Counted from the stretch's first letter, positions 53,712-62,017 are shown. The stretch is DNA of 64,000 nucleotides from Luteibacter pinisoli (GCF_006385595.1 NZ_CP041046.1:3472001-3536000); one strand, 5' to 3'. The notes: generated from the letters alone by a model not told the origin. Program-made: numbers and translations.

Positions 53712-55135
53712 TACACGTCGCGGCGGTACCGGCCCGCCGCGGCGAGTTGCTCTATCGCGCTGTCGCCGAGGATCTCGCGCAGCGCCGTGTCAACGCCCGG
53801 CGCCATGCCGGCGAGGCTGCCGCAGACGTAGATGCTTGCGCCTTCCGCCACGAAACGCCGCACGGTCTCGGACGCCGTCCGCAGGCGATCCTGCACGTAA
53901 CGCGGCCCGGGCGACTCCCGTGACCAGACCAGGTCGAGCCGCTCGAGCATCCCGGCCCCGTGCCAGTGCTCCAGCTCATCCACGTGCAGGCGATCGGCCT
54001 GGGCGTGGCGCTCGCCGAACAGCAGCCAGTTGCGGTGATGCCCGCGCGCCAGGCGCGTCTTCAACAGCGCGCGCAGCCCGGCGATACCGGTGCCATTGCC
54101 CACCAGCAACACGGGACGGTCATCGGCCGGTGCGTGGAAGCCCGGGTTGCGGCGCACGCGCAGGTCGATCGTATCGCCCGGCTGCGCCAGCGCCGTGAGC
54201 CAGCCCGAGCCGCTACCCAGCGTCCCATCGGCATGGCGCTGCTGGCGGACGACCAGGTGGAGCGCCCCGTCCGCGGGCACGGAGGCAATCGAGTATTCGC
54301 GATGCGGGAGGCGCTCGTCGTGCCCGCGCGCGCGACGGGGGCCGATCTCGACGACGTCGCCGGCATGCCAGGCCAGGTGCGCGTCGTCCTCCGGTACCAG
54401 TGCGACGTGGAAGCACGGGCCGCCCACGCTCCCTTCGTTGAGCAAGGCCCGTTCGTGCAGCCGCCAGGGCTGGTATGCCGGCCTCGACCAGTCCGCCTGG
54501 TCCGCCGCGCCGATCGCCTGGGCCACCTGGTGCTGCCAGTGACGCAGCGCGCCCTCGTCGCCGTTGTCCACGTCCACGCGGTCGAACCAGGGTATGGCGC
54601 CGTGCGTGCGCAGCCAGCGGTCCAGGTCACGGCCGAAGGCGCAGAAGTCGTCGTAGTCGCGATCTCCCAGCGCCAGCACGGCGTAGCGCAAGGCGTGCAG
54701 GTCGGCGCCGGCGCGCATCACCTCGCGCTGGAAGCCGGTAGCGATATCGGGTGCATCGCCCTCGCCGGTCGTGCTGGCGATGAACAGCGCACGCCGCGCG
54801 GAAACGAGATCGCCGGCGGTGAGCGTGCTGACCTGGCGGAGGTCGACCTCCGCACCGCCGTCGCGAAGGAGTGCCGCCGTGCGTTCGGCGAGCTCGATAG
54901 CAAAGCCCGTCTGCGACGCGTGCACCACGAGGATGGCGCCCGCATCGCGCGGTGGCACTGCTGGCCGGCGTGGCCATGCTGCCACCACCACCCAGCCGGT
55001 CCACGCGGCAAGGGCAGCGCCAGCCATCGCTGCGTGGGTGGGCGAACCCAGGTGGGTGCCCGAGAAATCCTGCCAACGGGCGAACAGGACGGCGGCAAGC
55101 ACGAGCAGTGCACCGATCCCGAGCTGGCCCGCCAT
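53708..55135 (-). CDS. Membrane-anchored FMN/FAD/NADPH flavoreductase (sulfite reductase alpha-like)
   Basis: 475 residues. Two membrane helices at about 5-22 and 38-55 anchor a cytochrome P450 reductase-type module: flavodoxin domain (VVHASQTGFAIELAER, SSTTGEGDAPD, ALGDRDYDDFCAFGR), FAD domain (HREYSIASVPADG) and NAD(P)H domain (LLVGNGTGIAGLRALL, WHGAGMLERLDLV), ending RYRRDVY as CysJ does. The cytoplasmic module could pass electrons from NADPH into the envelope. It is the last gene of the leftward PepSY-DUF2271-DUF4198-ApbE operon, five bases after apbE. The ATG at 55135 is chosen because the longer frame overlaps apbE. Confidence 0.88.
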   Translation of the reverse strand: MAGQLGIGALLVLAAVLFARWQDFSGTHLGSPTHAAMAGAALAAWTGWVVVAAWPRRPAVPPRDAGAILVVHASQTGFAIELAERTAALLRDGGAEVDLRQVSTLTAGDLVSARRALFIASTTGEGDAPDIATGFQREVMRAGADLHALRYAVLALGDRDYDDFCAFGRDLDRWLRTHGAIPWFDRVDVDNGDEGALRHWQHQVAQAIGAADQADWSRPAYQPWRLHERALLNEGSVGGPCFHVALVPEDDAHLAWHAGDVVEIGPRRARGHDERLPHREYSIASVPADGALHLVVRQQRHADGTLGSGSGWLTALAQPGDTIDLRVRRNPGFHAPADDRPVLLVGNGTGIAGLRALLKTRLARGHHRNWLLFGERHAQADRLHVDELEHWHGAGMLERLDLVWSRESPGPRYVQDRLRTASETVRRFVAEGASIYVCGSLAGMAPGVDTALREILGDSAIEQLAAAGRYRRDVY

Positions 55136-55140
55136 CGCTT

Positions 55141-56163
55141 TCAACGCACGGCCTTCGCAAACGCCGGCGACATGCGTTCCTCGAAGGTCCCATCGTCCTT
55201 GTACAGGACGAACAGCACGGCCACGTCGTGCTGCTTCGCGTAGGCCATGCCCTCGTCGGGACCAAGCACCGTCATCGTCGTGCCGAGCGAATCCGCATGC
55301 ATGCAATCGTCGGCGAGGATGCTCACCGACGCGACCTTGTGCGCCACCGGGTAACCGGTGCGCGGGTCGATGTGGTGTGAATAGAAGCGGCCACCCGTTT
55401 CGAAGAAGTGGCGGTAGTCGCCGGAGGTGGCGATCGCCTTGTCGTGAAGCGAGACGATCCGGCCAACCTCGTCGACGTTGTCGACGGCACCCGAGGCCGC
55501 GCCCGGGCGCTCGATACCGACATGCCAGGGCGTGCCATCCGGCTTGCTGCCGTGGGCGCGCAATTCACCGCCCACTTCCACGAGGTAGTCGTGCACGCCC
55601 TGGCGATCGAGGAAGCGGGCCACCTGGTCGACGCCGAAGCCCTTGGCCACCGACGACAGGTCCACGTACACACCGCCCGGCTGCAGGGCGCGGTGCCCTG
55701 CATCGTCCAGCTGGATCCGCTGCCAGCCGACACGGGCCTTCGCGGCGGCGAGAGCGGCCGCGTCGGGTGCATCGTGCGGACGCTTGTCCGGCCCGAAGCC
55801 CCACAGGTTCACCAGCGGGCCGACGGTGGGGTCGTACGCGCCGCCGGAATCCTTTGCCAGCGACAGCGCATAGCGGAGCACGCCGTAGAATTCGGCAGGC
55901 AAGACCTGCCACGTGCCTGCGGCCGCGCGGTTGAAACGGCTCAGGTCCGAGTTCGTTTCATACGTGCTCATCTGCGCGACCACGGTATCCACCTGTGCCT
56001 GGATGCCCCGCTCCACGGCGGCATCGTCGGCCTTCGGCGGAAGCACCGCGTTCACCGACCACGTCGTGCCCATCGTCTCGCCTTCGAACCGGCGCACGTC
56101 GGTCGCGGCGACCGACGTGGCGACGACGCACAGGCACAGCGCGAGCAGGTGCCGTGCCGTCAC
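55141..56163 (-). CDS. apbE: FAD:protein FMN transferase ApbE (flavinyltransferase)
   Basis: Attaches FMN covalently to Thr or Ser of target proteins in the periplasm, using FAD. 340 residues with a signal peptide (about 1-21, LLALCLCVVATSVAA), then FEGETMGTTWSVNAVL, the substrate-binding YDPTVGPLVNLWGFG, GGVYVDLSSVAKGFGVDQ, LVEVGGELRAHG and the metal-binding C-terminal region (ATSGDYRHFFETGGRFYSHH, then DPRTGYPV). All family landmarks look intact. A likely target, with motif DGVSGAT, is encoded two genes upstream. The stop is five bases before the flavoreductase start; the start overlaps the DUF4198 gene by four. Confidence 0.93.
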   Translation of the reverse strand: MTARHLLALCLCVVATSVAATDVRRFEGETMGTTWSVNAVLPPKADDAAVERGIQAQVDTVVAQMSTYETNSDLSRFNRAAAGTWQVLPAEFYGVLRYALSLAKDSGGAYDPTVGPLVNLWGFGPDKRPHDAPDAAALAAAKARVGWQRIQLDDAGHRALQPGGVYVDLSSVAKGFGVDQVARFLDRQGVHDYLVEVGGELRAHGSKPDGTPWHVGIERPGAASGAVDNVDEVGRIVSLHDKAIATSGDYRHFFETGGRFYSHHIDPRTGYPVAHKVASVSILADDCMHADSLGTTMTVLGPDEGMAYAKQHDVAVLFVLYKDDGTFEERMSPAFAKAVR

Positions 56164-56969
56164 TGCGGCAGCACTTCCAGCGTGGCGGTGTAAGCCAGGC
56201 GGCGCTGCTTCGCTTCCTTCACCGAGGTCTTGTCGTCTTCGGTGGAGGCATTCACCCAGTACATGCCCGGGTTGTTGAAGGTGAAGCTGAAGCGGCCGTC
56301 CTTGTCGGTCTGCGTATCCTGCTCATCCTGCGCGTTGCGGTAGCGCGTCGCCCCCTGGATGGCGGTGACCTTCAGGTTGGCCGCCGGCTTGCCGTCGAGC
56401 AGCAGCTGGAACGTCGCCTTTTCGCCGGTGACCAGATCGTTCGGCTGGGTGACCGCGGCGAGCTCCAGGCCCTTGCCCGTCGGCTTCAGCGCGTTACCGC
56501 CCGGCTTGCCCTGGGTCACGAAGGTTTCCACGCGCGAGGCCATCTCGCTTACCTGCACGTTCTTCGCGTTGGCGGGAATGGCCGTCTTCAGTTCATCGGC
56601 CTTGCCACGCCAGCGCTTCTTCTGGCCGTCCAGCTCGTAGTTCGCAAACAGGCCCTGGTTCACCAGCGCGATGCGGTAGGTGCCCTTCTGCGGCACCGGC
56701 AGGTCGAAGGCGCTGCGGTACTTGCCCGTCCACGGGTTCTCCGGCTTCACCTGCGTCCCATCGGGTGCGGTGATGGCGAGCTGGTCGAGCTGCGCCGGGA
56801 AGTGGTCGGGGTAGTAGAGGTCGTTGGAGACGGCAGCGTCGACGGTCACCCAGGCATCGTCACTGGAGACCACGGTGGACGACGGAACGATCCACATCTT
56901 GTGCGCCTGGGCGCCGAACGGGAGAACCAGCGCGGCGACGAGGGCAGCGCGAACAAACAGGTGCTTCAT
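56160..56969 (-). CDS. DUF4198 family periplasmic protein with mature N-terminal His
   Basis: 269 residues. The signal peptide ends GAQA, and cleavage there leaves His23 as the first residue of mature protein (HKMWIVPSS). A beta-rich N-terminal domain follows, and a C-terminal Ig-like or carboxypeptidase-regulatory-like domain (about 165-265) carries LLLDGKPAANLKVTAIQGAT and the metal-transport-associated pattern DKDGRFSFTFNNPGMYWV seen in DUF4198 proteins. Related proteins sit in nickel, cobalt or iron uptake loci. It is in one operon with DUF2271, PepSY and ApbE genes. Confidence 0.82.
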   Translation of the reverse strand: MKHLFVRAALVAALVLPFGAQAHKMWIVPSSTVVSSDDAWVTVDAAVSNDLYYPDHFPAQLDQLAITAPDGTQVKPENPWTGKYRSAFDLPVPQKGTYRIALVNQGLFANYELDGQKKRWRGKADELKTAIPANAKNVQVSEMASRVETFVTQGKPGGNALKPTGKGLELAAVTQPNDLVTGEKATFQLLLDGKPAANLKVTAIQGATRYRNAQDEQDTQTDKDGRFSFTFNNPGMYWVNASTEDDKTSVKEAKQRRLAYTATLEVLPQ

Positions 56970-56981
56970 GGAAGACTCCCT

Positions 56982-57491
56982 TCAGGGATTGAGGTCAAGG
57001 GTGATCTGGCCGAGTTCGTCGGTGCCCTGGGCCGCGAGGTGCGCGGGTGCCTTCACGGGCCAGTCGAACGCGATGCGCTGGGTCTCGTGGCCACCGACTT
57101 CACGGGCGGCCTCGACGATCAGTTCGTAATGCCCCGGGGCCAGCGTGCCCAGCGGCGCCTTGCCATCGGTGAAGCGCAGCTGGTGCTGGCCGGCCGGGCG
57201 CGTCGCGCCGGAGACGCCGTCGATAGGCATGGTCTGGTCACGTCCGCTGCGGCGCCACCACTGGCGCATGTCCTTCAGCCACTTGGTGCCTTCGCCGCTG
57301 GCCTTTTTCACGTCGTACCAGACGGCGAGGTTGGCGGCGACGCTGTGGTCTTCGCGCTCGATCCAGACGGCCACGTACGGGCGGTGGTATTCGGCCACCT
57401 TCAACGTGGGAATTTCCACGGTGAGGTTCATGTCCGCGGCCGCGACGGGAGCAGCGAGGAAGCAGAGCGCGAGCGGCAGGGTCCGGCGCAT
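56982..57491 (-). CDS. DUF2271 periplasmic protein with ApbE flavinylation motif
   Basis: 169 residues with a signal peptide (about 1-19, ending PVAAAD). The mature part is a beta-rich domain (MNLTVEIPTLKVAEYHRPYV, AVWYDVKKASGEGTKWLKD) that carries D91-G-V-S-G-A-T97. This matches the D-x2-(S/T)-G-A-(S/T) motif at which ApbE-type transferases attach FMN in NqrC and RnfG, so Thr97 is the predicted flavinylation site. I infer that this is the periplasmic electron carrier of the operon. It starts 14 bases after the PepSY gene ends. Confidence 0.85.
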   Translation of the reverse strand: MRRTLPLALCFLAAPVAAADMNLTVEIPTLKVAEYHRPYVAVWIEREDHSVAANLAVWYDVKKASGEGTKWLKDMRQWWRRSGRDQTMPIDGVSGATRPAGQHQLRFTDGKAPLGTLAPGHYELIVEAAREVGGHETQRIAFDWPVKAPAHLAAQGTDELGQITLDLNP

Positions 57492-57505
57492 GGCAGTCCT
57501 TTGGG

Positions 57506-58129
57506 TCAGTGGATGAAAAGCAGGGCAAGTACCAGCGGCAGCACGAAACCCAGCGCGACCAGTGGCCAGGTCATGCCGCGCTGGCCGGCATGCATCTTGA
57601 GAAGGAGCAAGCCCGTGGCCGCGAACACCACGCAGGCCAGGGCGAACAGGTCGATGAACCAGCGCCAGGCGGCGCCGGTGTTGCGGCCTTTATGCAGGTC
57701 GTTGAACCAGGCGAGCCAGCCGCGATCGGTGGTCTCGTACTGCACCTCGCCCGTCTCGCGGTCGATGCTCACCCACGCGTCGCCGCCGGGCCGGGGCAGT
57801 GAGACGAGCACTTCGTCATCACTCCAGTCACCGTCGCGGCCGCTGATCTCCGCGCCGGTTTTCTCGTGCACGAAACGGGCGACGGCGGGATCGACGGGCG
57901 CCGCTTTGCGCCCCGGATCGGCCAGCTGCCTGAGCAGGGCGGCAGGCAGCGTGGCGGCGTGCCGGGCAACGCGCGGCGTCGCCTCGATCTGCGCGGCGTG
58001 GTTCAGGGTGAAGCCGGTGATGGAAAACATCGCCAGCACCACCAGCGACACCGCCGAACTGATCCAGTGCCAGCGGTGCAGGTGTTTCAGCCAGAACGCA
58101 CGGCGTGTCCGGTCGACGGTATCGCGCAT
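57506..58129 (-). CDS. PepSY-associated membrane protein, first gene of the envelope redox operon
   Basis: 207 residues with three membrane helices (about 24-46, 155-175, 185-205) and a periplasmic PepSY-like domain between the first two (VARFVHEKTGAEISGRDGDW, GDAWVSIDRETGEVQYETTD, LAWFNDLHKGRNTGAAWRWF). The His residues near the helices (HLHRWHW, HAAQIEA, NDLHKGR) recall PepSY-TM proteins of ferric reductase loci that may bind heme. The ATG at 58129 is chosen because upstream sequence holds the promoter and Fur-like site. It is divergent from the response regulator gene at 58271. Confidence 0.8.
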   Translation of the reverse strand: MRDTVDRTRRAFWLKHLHRWHWISSAVSLVVLAMFSITGFTLNHAAQIEATPRVARHAATLPAALLRQLADPGRKAAPVDPAVARFVHEKTGAEISGRDGDWSDDEVLVSLPRPGGDAWVSIDRETGEVQYETTDRGWLAWFNDLHKGRNTGAAWRWFIDLFALACVVFAATGLLLLKMHAGQRGMTWPLVALGFVLPLVLALLFIH

Positions 58130-58167
58130 GCGTTGTCCTGGCCCTGTTTTATTCCGGTAGCCCGGCG

Positions 58168-58196
58168 ATCTTAACCTCAATGCGAATCGTTCGCAA
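58168..58196 (-). promoter_or_regulatory. Promoter with Fur-like site for the PepSY-DUF2271-DUF4198-ApbE operon
   Basis: On the minus strand a -35 element TTGCGA (58196-58191), 17 bases and -10 element TAAGAT (58173-58168). A perfect 6-3-6 inverted repeat TGCGAATCGTTCGCA (58181-58195) fills the spacer and touches the -35. It matches 10 of the 14 defined bases of the 7-1-7 Fur pattern TGATAATNATTATCA and resembles the TGCGAAT-type Fur boxes reported in Xanthomonadales. Fur-iron repression of this promoter is therefore predicted; no other regulator site is evident. Confidence 0.68.
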
Positions 58197-58270
58197 TTGG
58201 AAGAAAGGGATCCGAAAGCCTGCCGCGACAGCATGCGACCACCCCACGACCGAGCGTATGCTTGCCCCCC

Positions 58271-58945
58271 ATGCGCATACTCCTAGCCGAAGACGACGCT
58301 TCCATCGCCGCCGCGGTTCGCTCCGCCCTCCAGCAGGGCGGGCACGCCGTTGATCACGTGACCGATGGCGCCAGTGCCGATAACGCCCTGCGCGACCACG
58401 ACTACGACCTGCTGGTGCTCGACCTGGGCTTGCCCCAGATCGACGGCAGCGAGGTCCTGAGCCGCGCACGCAAGCGCGGTGCCAACCTTCCCGTGCTGGT
58501 GGTGACCGCGCGCGAAGGCCTGAAAGAACGCGTGCGCGTGCTCGACCTGGGCGCCGACGATTACCTGCTGAAACCCTTCGCCCTGGCCGAGTTCGAAGCG
58601 CGCGTGCGCGCCCTGCTCCGCCGGCGCGCCAGCCATGGCGCCCCGGAATTCCGCATCGGCCGCCTGCGCCTGGACATCCCCGGCCATCGGGCATGGATCG
58701 GCGAATCGCCGCTGGACCTGACCGCCCGCGAGTTTGGCCTGATCGAGGCGCTGGCCACGCGCGCGGACAAGGTCACCAGCCGCGCGCAGCTCGTCGAAGC
58801 GCTGTGCAACTGGGACGAGGACCTGACCGACAACGGCCTGGACATCGCCCTGCACCGCCTGCGCAAGAAGCTCCAGGGCTCGGGCACCAACGTGCGCACG
58901 ATCCGCGGCCTGGGTTACCTGCTCGAAGAAACGGCCGATGCCTGA
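58271..58945 (+). CDS. OmpR/PhoP-family response regulator (QseB-like)
   Basis: 224 residues: receiver domain (about 1-120) with acidic pocket E7-D8-D9, phospho-acceptor Asp51 (LVLDLGLPQ) and Lys in YLLKPFALAEFEA, then an OmpR-type winged helix (about 125-220, DLTAREFGLIEALATRADKV, NGLDIALHRLRKKLQGSG, IRGLGYLLEE). The ATG at 58271 gives MRILLAEDD; a TTG nine bases earlier is also in frame but less likely. It overlaps the sensor kinase gene by eight bases and diverges from the iron-regulated redox operon. Confidence 0.92.
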   Translation: MRILLAEDDASIAAAVRSALQQGGHAVDHVTDGASADNALRDHDYDLLVLDLGLPQIDGSEVLSRARKRGANLPVLVVTAREGLKERVRVLDLGADDYLLKPFALAEFEARVRALLRRRASHGAPEFRIGRLRLDIPGHRAWIGESPLDLTAREFGLIEALATRADKVTSRAQLVEALCNWDEDLTDNGLDIALHRLRKKLQGSGTNVRTIRGLGYLLEETADA

Positions 58946-60350
58946 ACGCCGCCATGCGGCGCGCCGGCCGGCGCGACCCAGCCTGCGCCGGCGGCTCCTC
59001 ACCTTCCTGCTCGTGCCCGTGCTCGGCGTGCTCGTGGTCGACGCCGTGGTTGGCTACTTCGTCGCGCTGGCGTATTCCAACCGCGTCCACGATGCCGACC
59101 TCTCCGACACGGCGCTGACCCTGGCCGAGATGATCGGCAGCGACGCCCTGCGCGGCGAACTCACCGCGCAGGCCCGCTTCCTGCTCGAGTACGACCCGGA
59201 CGGCCGCAACTATTACGAAGTGATCAGCGACCGCCACGGCCGCCTCATCGGTAACGCGGAACTGGCCCTGCCCGACAGCCGCCCGGTCGACGTCGACGCG
59301 GCGCCGCGGCTGTACGACACGGAGCTCGGCCACAAGCCCCTGCGCGGTGCCGTGATGCGCGTGGCCAACCGCCACGACGACGGCGACACCCTCACGATCA
59401 AGGTGGCCGAGAGCCTGCGCGATCGCCACCAGCGCGCCCGCGAGATCCTCCTGCTGACGCTGCCCATGCAGGCCCTCCTGATCATCGCGGTGTTGTCGCT
59501 GGTGTGGTTCGGGGTCAGCCATGGGCTTGGCGTGCTCGAGCCGCTGACCGCCCGTCTGGGCCGCCGTGGGCACGACCTGGGCCCGATCGGCGAGGAAGAC
59601 GTGCCGGTCGAGATCCTGCCGCTCACCCGCACCATCGACGACCTGTTCGCCCGCATGCGCAACATGCTTGGCCTGCAGGAACGTTTCATCGCCGACGCGG
59701 CGCACCAGCTGCGCACGCCGCTGGCCGGCATCCAGCTGCATGTGGAGCGCGTGGGCAACACGGCGGACCCCGCCCAGCAGGCGGACGCCGTGGCACACAT
59801 CCAGCGCCTGGCGATGCGCGCCGCGCGCACCTCGGCGCAGCTGCTCGCCCTCACCCGCACGCAGTCGCCGGACCTGCCCGACCACGACGGCATGGCGGTG
59901 ATCGACCTGTCTCAGGTGGTGCCCGAGGCCGTCAGCATGCGCGTGCACCAGGCCCTGGCCCTGGGCGTGGACCTGGGCTACGAAGGTGGCGAGACGCCAT
60001 GCCTGGTCCGCGGTGACGCGCTGCAGGTGCAGGAGGTGATCGACAACCTCGTGGACAACGCCTTCCACTACGCCGGCCGCGGCCACACCGTCACCGTCTC
60101 GGTCAGCTGCGAGGGCGACGACGCCGTCCTGGCCGTCGACGACGATGGCCCCGGCGTGGAGGAGGCCTTCCTCGACCAGCTGGGCGAGCGCTTCTTCCGC
60201 GTGCCCGGGGTGGACGAGGACGGCACCGGCCTGGGCCTGGCCATCGTCGAAAGCATCGCCGAGCGCCACGCGGCGCGGGTGGGCTTCGGGCGCTCCGCCC
60301 TGGGCGGCCTGCGGGTGGAGCTCAGGCTGCCCCAGATCGCAGGAACTTAG
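58938..60350 (+). CDS. Sensor histidine kinase (QseC-like)
   Basis: 470 residues. Two membrane helices (about 20-45 and 168-193) bracket a periplasmic sensor region of about 120 residues. It is followed by the linker, H-box FIADAAHQLRTPLAGIQLH with His256 as phosphorylation site, N-box VIDNLVDNAFHYAGRG, and G-boxes VDDDGPGVEEAF and GTGLGLAIVESIAERHAAR. The pairing with the upstream QseB-like regulator, and its divergence from the PepSY operon, fits a local signalling role, though the stimulus is unknown. The start overlaps the regulator stop codon by eight bases. Confidence 0.93.
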   Translation: MPERRHAARRPARPSLRRRLLTFLLVPVLGVLVVDAVVGYFVALAYSNRVHDADLSDTALTLAEMIGSDALRGELTAQARFLLEYDPDGRNYYEVISDRHGRLIGNAELALPDSRPVDVDAAPRLYDTELGHKPLRGAVMRVANRHDDGDTLTIKVAESLRDRHQRAREILLLTLPMQALLIIAVLSLVWFGVSHGLGVLEPLTARLGRRGHDLGPIGEEDVPVEILPLTRTIDDLFARMRNMLGLQERFIADAAHQLRTPLAGIQLHVERVGNTADPAQQADAVAHIQRLAMRAARTSAQLLALTRTQSPDLPDHDGMAVIDLSQVVPEAVSMRVHQALALGVDLGYEGGETPCLVRGDALQVQEVIDNLVDNAFHYAGRGHTVTVSVSCEGDDAVLAVDDDGPGVEEAFLDQLGERFFRVPGVDEDGTGLGLAIVESIAERHAARVGFGRSALGGLRVELRLPQIAGT

Positions 60351-60423
60351 CGGCGGAAAGCCCGCTGAAACCACGAGGCGCGAGCATGGCCGCCATGAGA
60401 CAGCAAAAGCGCGAGGCCATGGC

Positions 60424-61263
60424 GTGAGCGACGCAACCGAATTCCAGTTCGAAGGCGGGCGCGACGGCGTGCTGCTGATCCACGGACTTACCGGCACGCC
60501 CACCGAAATGCGCATGCTGGGCAAGGGCCTTAACCGGGCCGGTTTCACCGTGGTGGGCGTGCGCCTGGCCGGGCACTGCGGCAGCGAGGACGACCTGCTC
60601 GCCACCCGTTGGCAGGACTGGTACGCCAGCGTGGAAGCCGCCGCCGAGCAGCTGCGCGGCAAGGTGGACCGCCTGTTCGTTGCCGGCCTCTCCATGGGCG
60701 CGGTGCTCGCCCTGCGCCTGGCCGCCGTACGCCCGGAGTGGGTCGACGGCGTGGGCGTCTTTGGCGCCACCTTCCAGTACGACGGCTGGTCCATTCCCTG
60801 GACCGGCCGCCACCTGTCGTTCCTTCTGCCGATCTTCAAGCGGCTGGGCATCGGCCGCACCCGCAGCTTCATCGAGCAGCCGCCCTACGGCATCCGCGAC
60901 GAACGCCTGCGCGCACAGATCAGCGCGGCGATGTTCTCCGGCGACAGCGGCGCGGCCGGCCTGCCCGGCAACCCGTGGCACGCGCTGGCCGAGATGGTCT
61001 GGCTGTCCCGCGACGTACGCCGCCGCCTCCCCGATGTCGTCGCGCCGTGTTTTATCGCGCACGCGTCCGACGATGACGTGGCCAGCACCGCGAACGCCGA
61101 CCTCGTGGCCCGCGGGGTGCGTGGCCCGGTGGAGATGCTGTTGCTCGAAGACAGCTACCACATGATTACGATTGACCGCGAACGGCGCACGCTGATCGAG
61201 CGCAGCGCGGATTTCTTCGCCCGCGTCGCGCGCGAGGCGCGGCCGGCGCGCATGGCGGCCTGA
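60424..61263 (+). CDS. Carboxylesterase (Est30-like alpha/beta hydrolase)
   Basis: 279 residues. The GTG at 60424 gives SDATEFQFEGGRDGVLLIHG; the frame stays open upstream but runs into the kinase gene, and no ATG lies in frame nearby. The oxyanion-hole motif LLIHGLTGTPTEMRMLG, nucleophile elbow VAGLSMGAVLALRLA (Ser), Asp in AHASDDDVASTANA and catalytic His in LLLEDSYHMITIDRE match monoacylglycerol lipase/Est30 esterases. The substrate is unknown. It is two bases before the first of two small transporter genes and probably opens a four-gene unit. Confidence 0.88.
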   Translation: MSDATEFQFEGGRDGVLLIHGLTGTPTEMRMLGKGLNRAGFTVVGVRLAGHCGSEDDLLATRWQDWYASVEAAAEQLRGKVDRLFVAGLSMGAVLALRLAAVRPEWVDGVGVFGATFQYDGWSIPWTGRHLSFLLPIFKRLGIGRTRSFIEQPPYGIRDERLRAQISAAMFSGDSGAAGLPGNPWHALAEMVWLSRDVRRRLPDVVAPCFIAHASDDDVASTANADLVARGVRGPVEMLLLEDSYHMITIDRERRTLIERSADFFARVAREARPARMAA

Positions 61264-61265
61264 GC

Positions 61266-61625
61266 ATGAACGGCCTCGTTTTCACGCTGTGGCTGGCCAA
61301 CCTGCTGCTGGACACCGGCGGCCAGCTCGCCTTCAAGGCGGCGGCCAGCGATGAACGCGCCGGCGATGGCATCGCCCGCTGGAAATACATGCTGCGCCGC
61401 CCGTGGATCTGGGCGGGCATCTGCTGCTACGTCGTGGAGTTCGTGGTCTGGGTGGCATTCCTGTCCCTCGTACCGCTTTCCGAAGGCGTGCTGCTGGGCT
61501 CGATCAACATCGTCGCCATCATGATTGCCGGGCGCTTCCTGTTCCACGACCGCCTCAGCCCCATGCGCGTCACCGGCATCCTGCTGGTGGCCGTGGGCGT
61601 GGCCATTGTCGGAGCCGGTGGATGA
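61266..61625 (+). CDS. Small SMR/DMT-like membrane protein, first of a pair
   Basis: 119 residues with four membrane helices (about 3-22, 48-68, 73-92, 98-117) and the small-multidrug-resistance-like layout (LANLLLDTGGQLAFKAAAS, GVLLGSINIVAIMIAG, MRVTGILLVAVGVAIVGAGG). Pairs of such half-size DMT proteins act as heterodimeric flippases for undecaprenyl-linked sugars, as ArnE and ArnF do. This is one of two here; the second overlaps it by four bases. The ATG is two bases after the esterase stop. Confidence 0.75.
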   Translation: MNGLVFTLWLANLLLDTGGQLAFKAAASDERAGDGIARWKYMLRRPWIWAGICCYVVEFVVWVAFLSLVPLSEGVLLGSINIVAIMIAGRFLFHDRLSPMRVTGILLVAVGVAIVGAGG

Positions 61626-62017
61626 AGCGCTTCTACGTCATTGGTTTTGCGCTGCTGCTTGGCTTCGACACGCTGAACCTGGTCTGTTTCAAGCTGGCGG
61701 GCACGCATGCGCTGCCCGTGGAAATGAGTGCGGCATGGCTCGCGCGCGTGTTGTCCTCGCCGTGGATCTACGGTGCCATCGCCGGTTACATCGGTGCCTT
61801 CGTCAGCTGGATGAGCCTGCTCAAGCACGCGCCGATCGGGCCGGCCTTCGCCGCCTCCCACCTCGAGGTGGTCAGCGTGATGGCGTTGTCGTACTGGGTG
61901 TTCAACGAACCGGTGACACCGACGCAGGTGATCGGTGCCCTCGCCATCGTGGCGGGTATCGTCTGCCTGGCTTTCGCCGAGGGTGACGAGGGTACGGGCG
62001 ATGTGGTTCCGGCCTGA
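61622..62017 (+). CDS. Small SMR/DMT-like membrane protein, second of a pair
   Basis: 131 residues with four membrane helices (about 4-24, 48-68, 73-93, 97-117): YVIGFALLLGFDTLNLVCFK, PWIYGAIAGYIGAFVSWMSL, VVSVMALSYWVFNEPVTPTQ, VIGALAIVAGIVCLAFAEG. The C-terminal tail is acidic. Start ATG at 61622 from the ATGA overlap with the first transporter. It overlaps the following aminotransferase gene by 17 bases, so the four genes of this unit are tightly coupled. The substrate is unknown; see the ArnE/ArnF comparison in the findings. Confidence 0.73.
   Translation: MKRFYVIGFALLLGFDTLNLVCFKLAGTHALPVEMSAAWLARVLSSPWIYGAIAGYIGAFVSWMSLLKHAPIGPAFAASHLEVVSVMALSYWVFNEPVTPTQVIGALAIVAGIVCLAFAEGDEGTGDVVPA

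Noticed and set aside
55995..58160. 721-codon rightward open frame opposite apbE, DUF4198 and DUF2271 genes
   Set aside because: The leftward genes have signal peptides and family motifs; this frame crosses three gene boundaries and has none.
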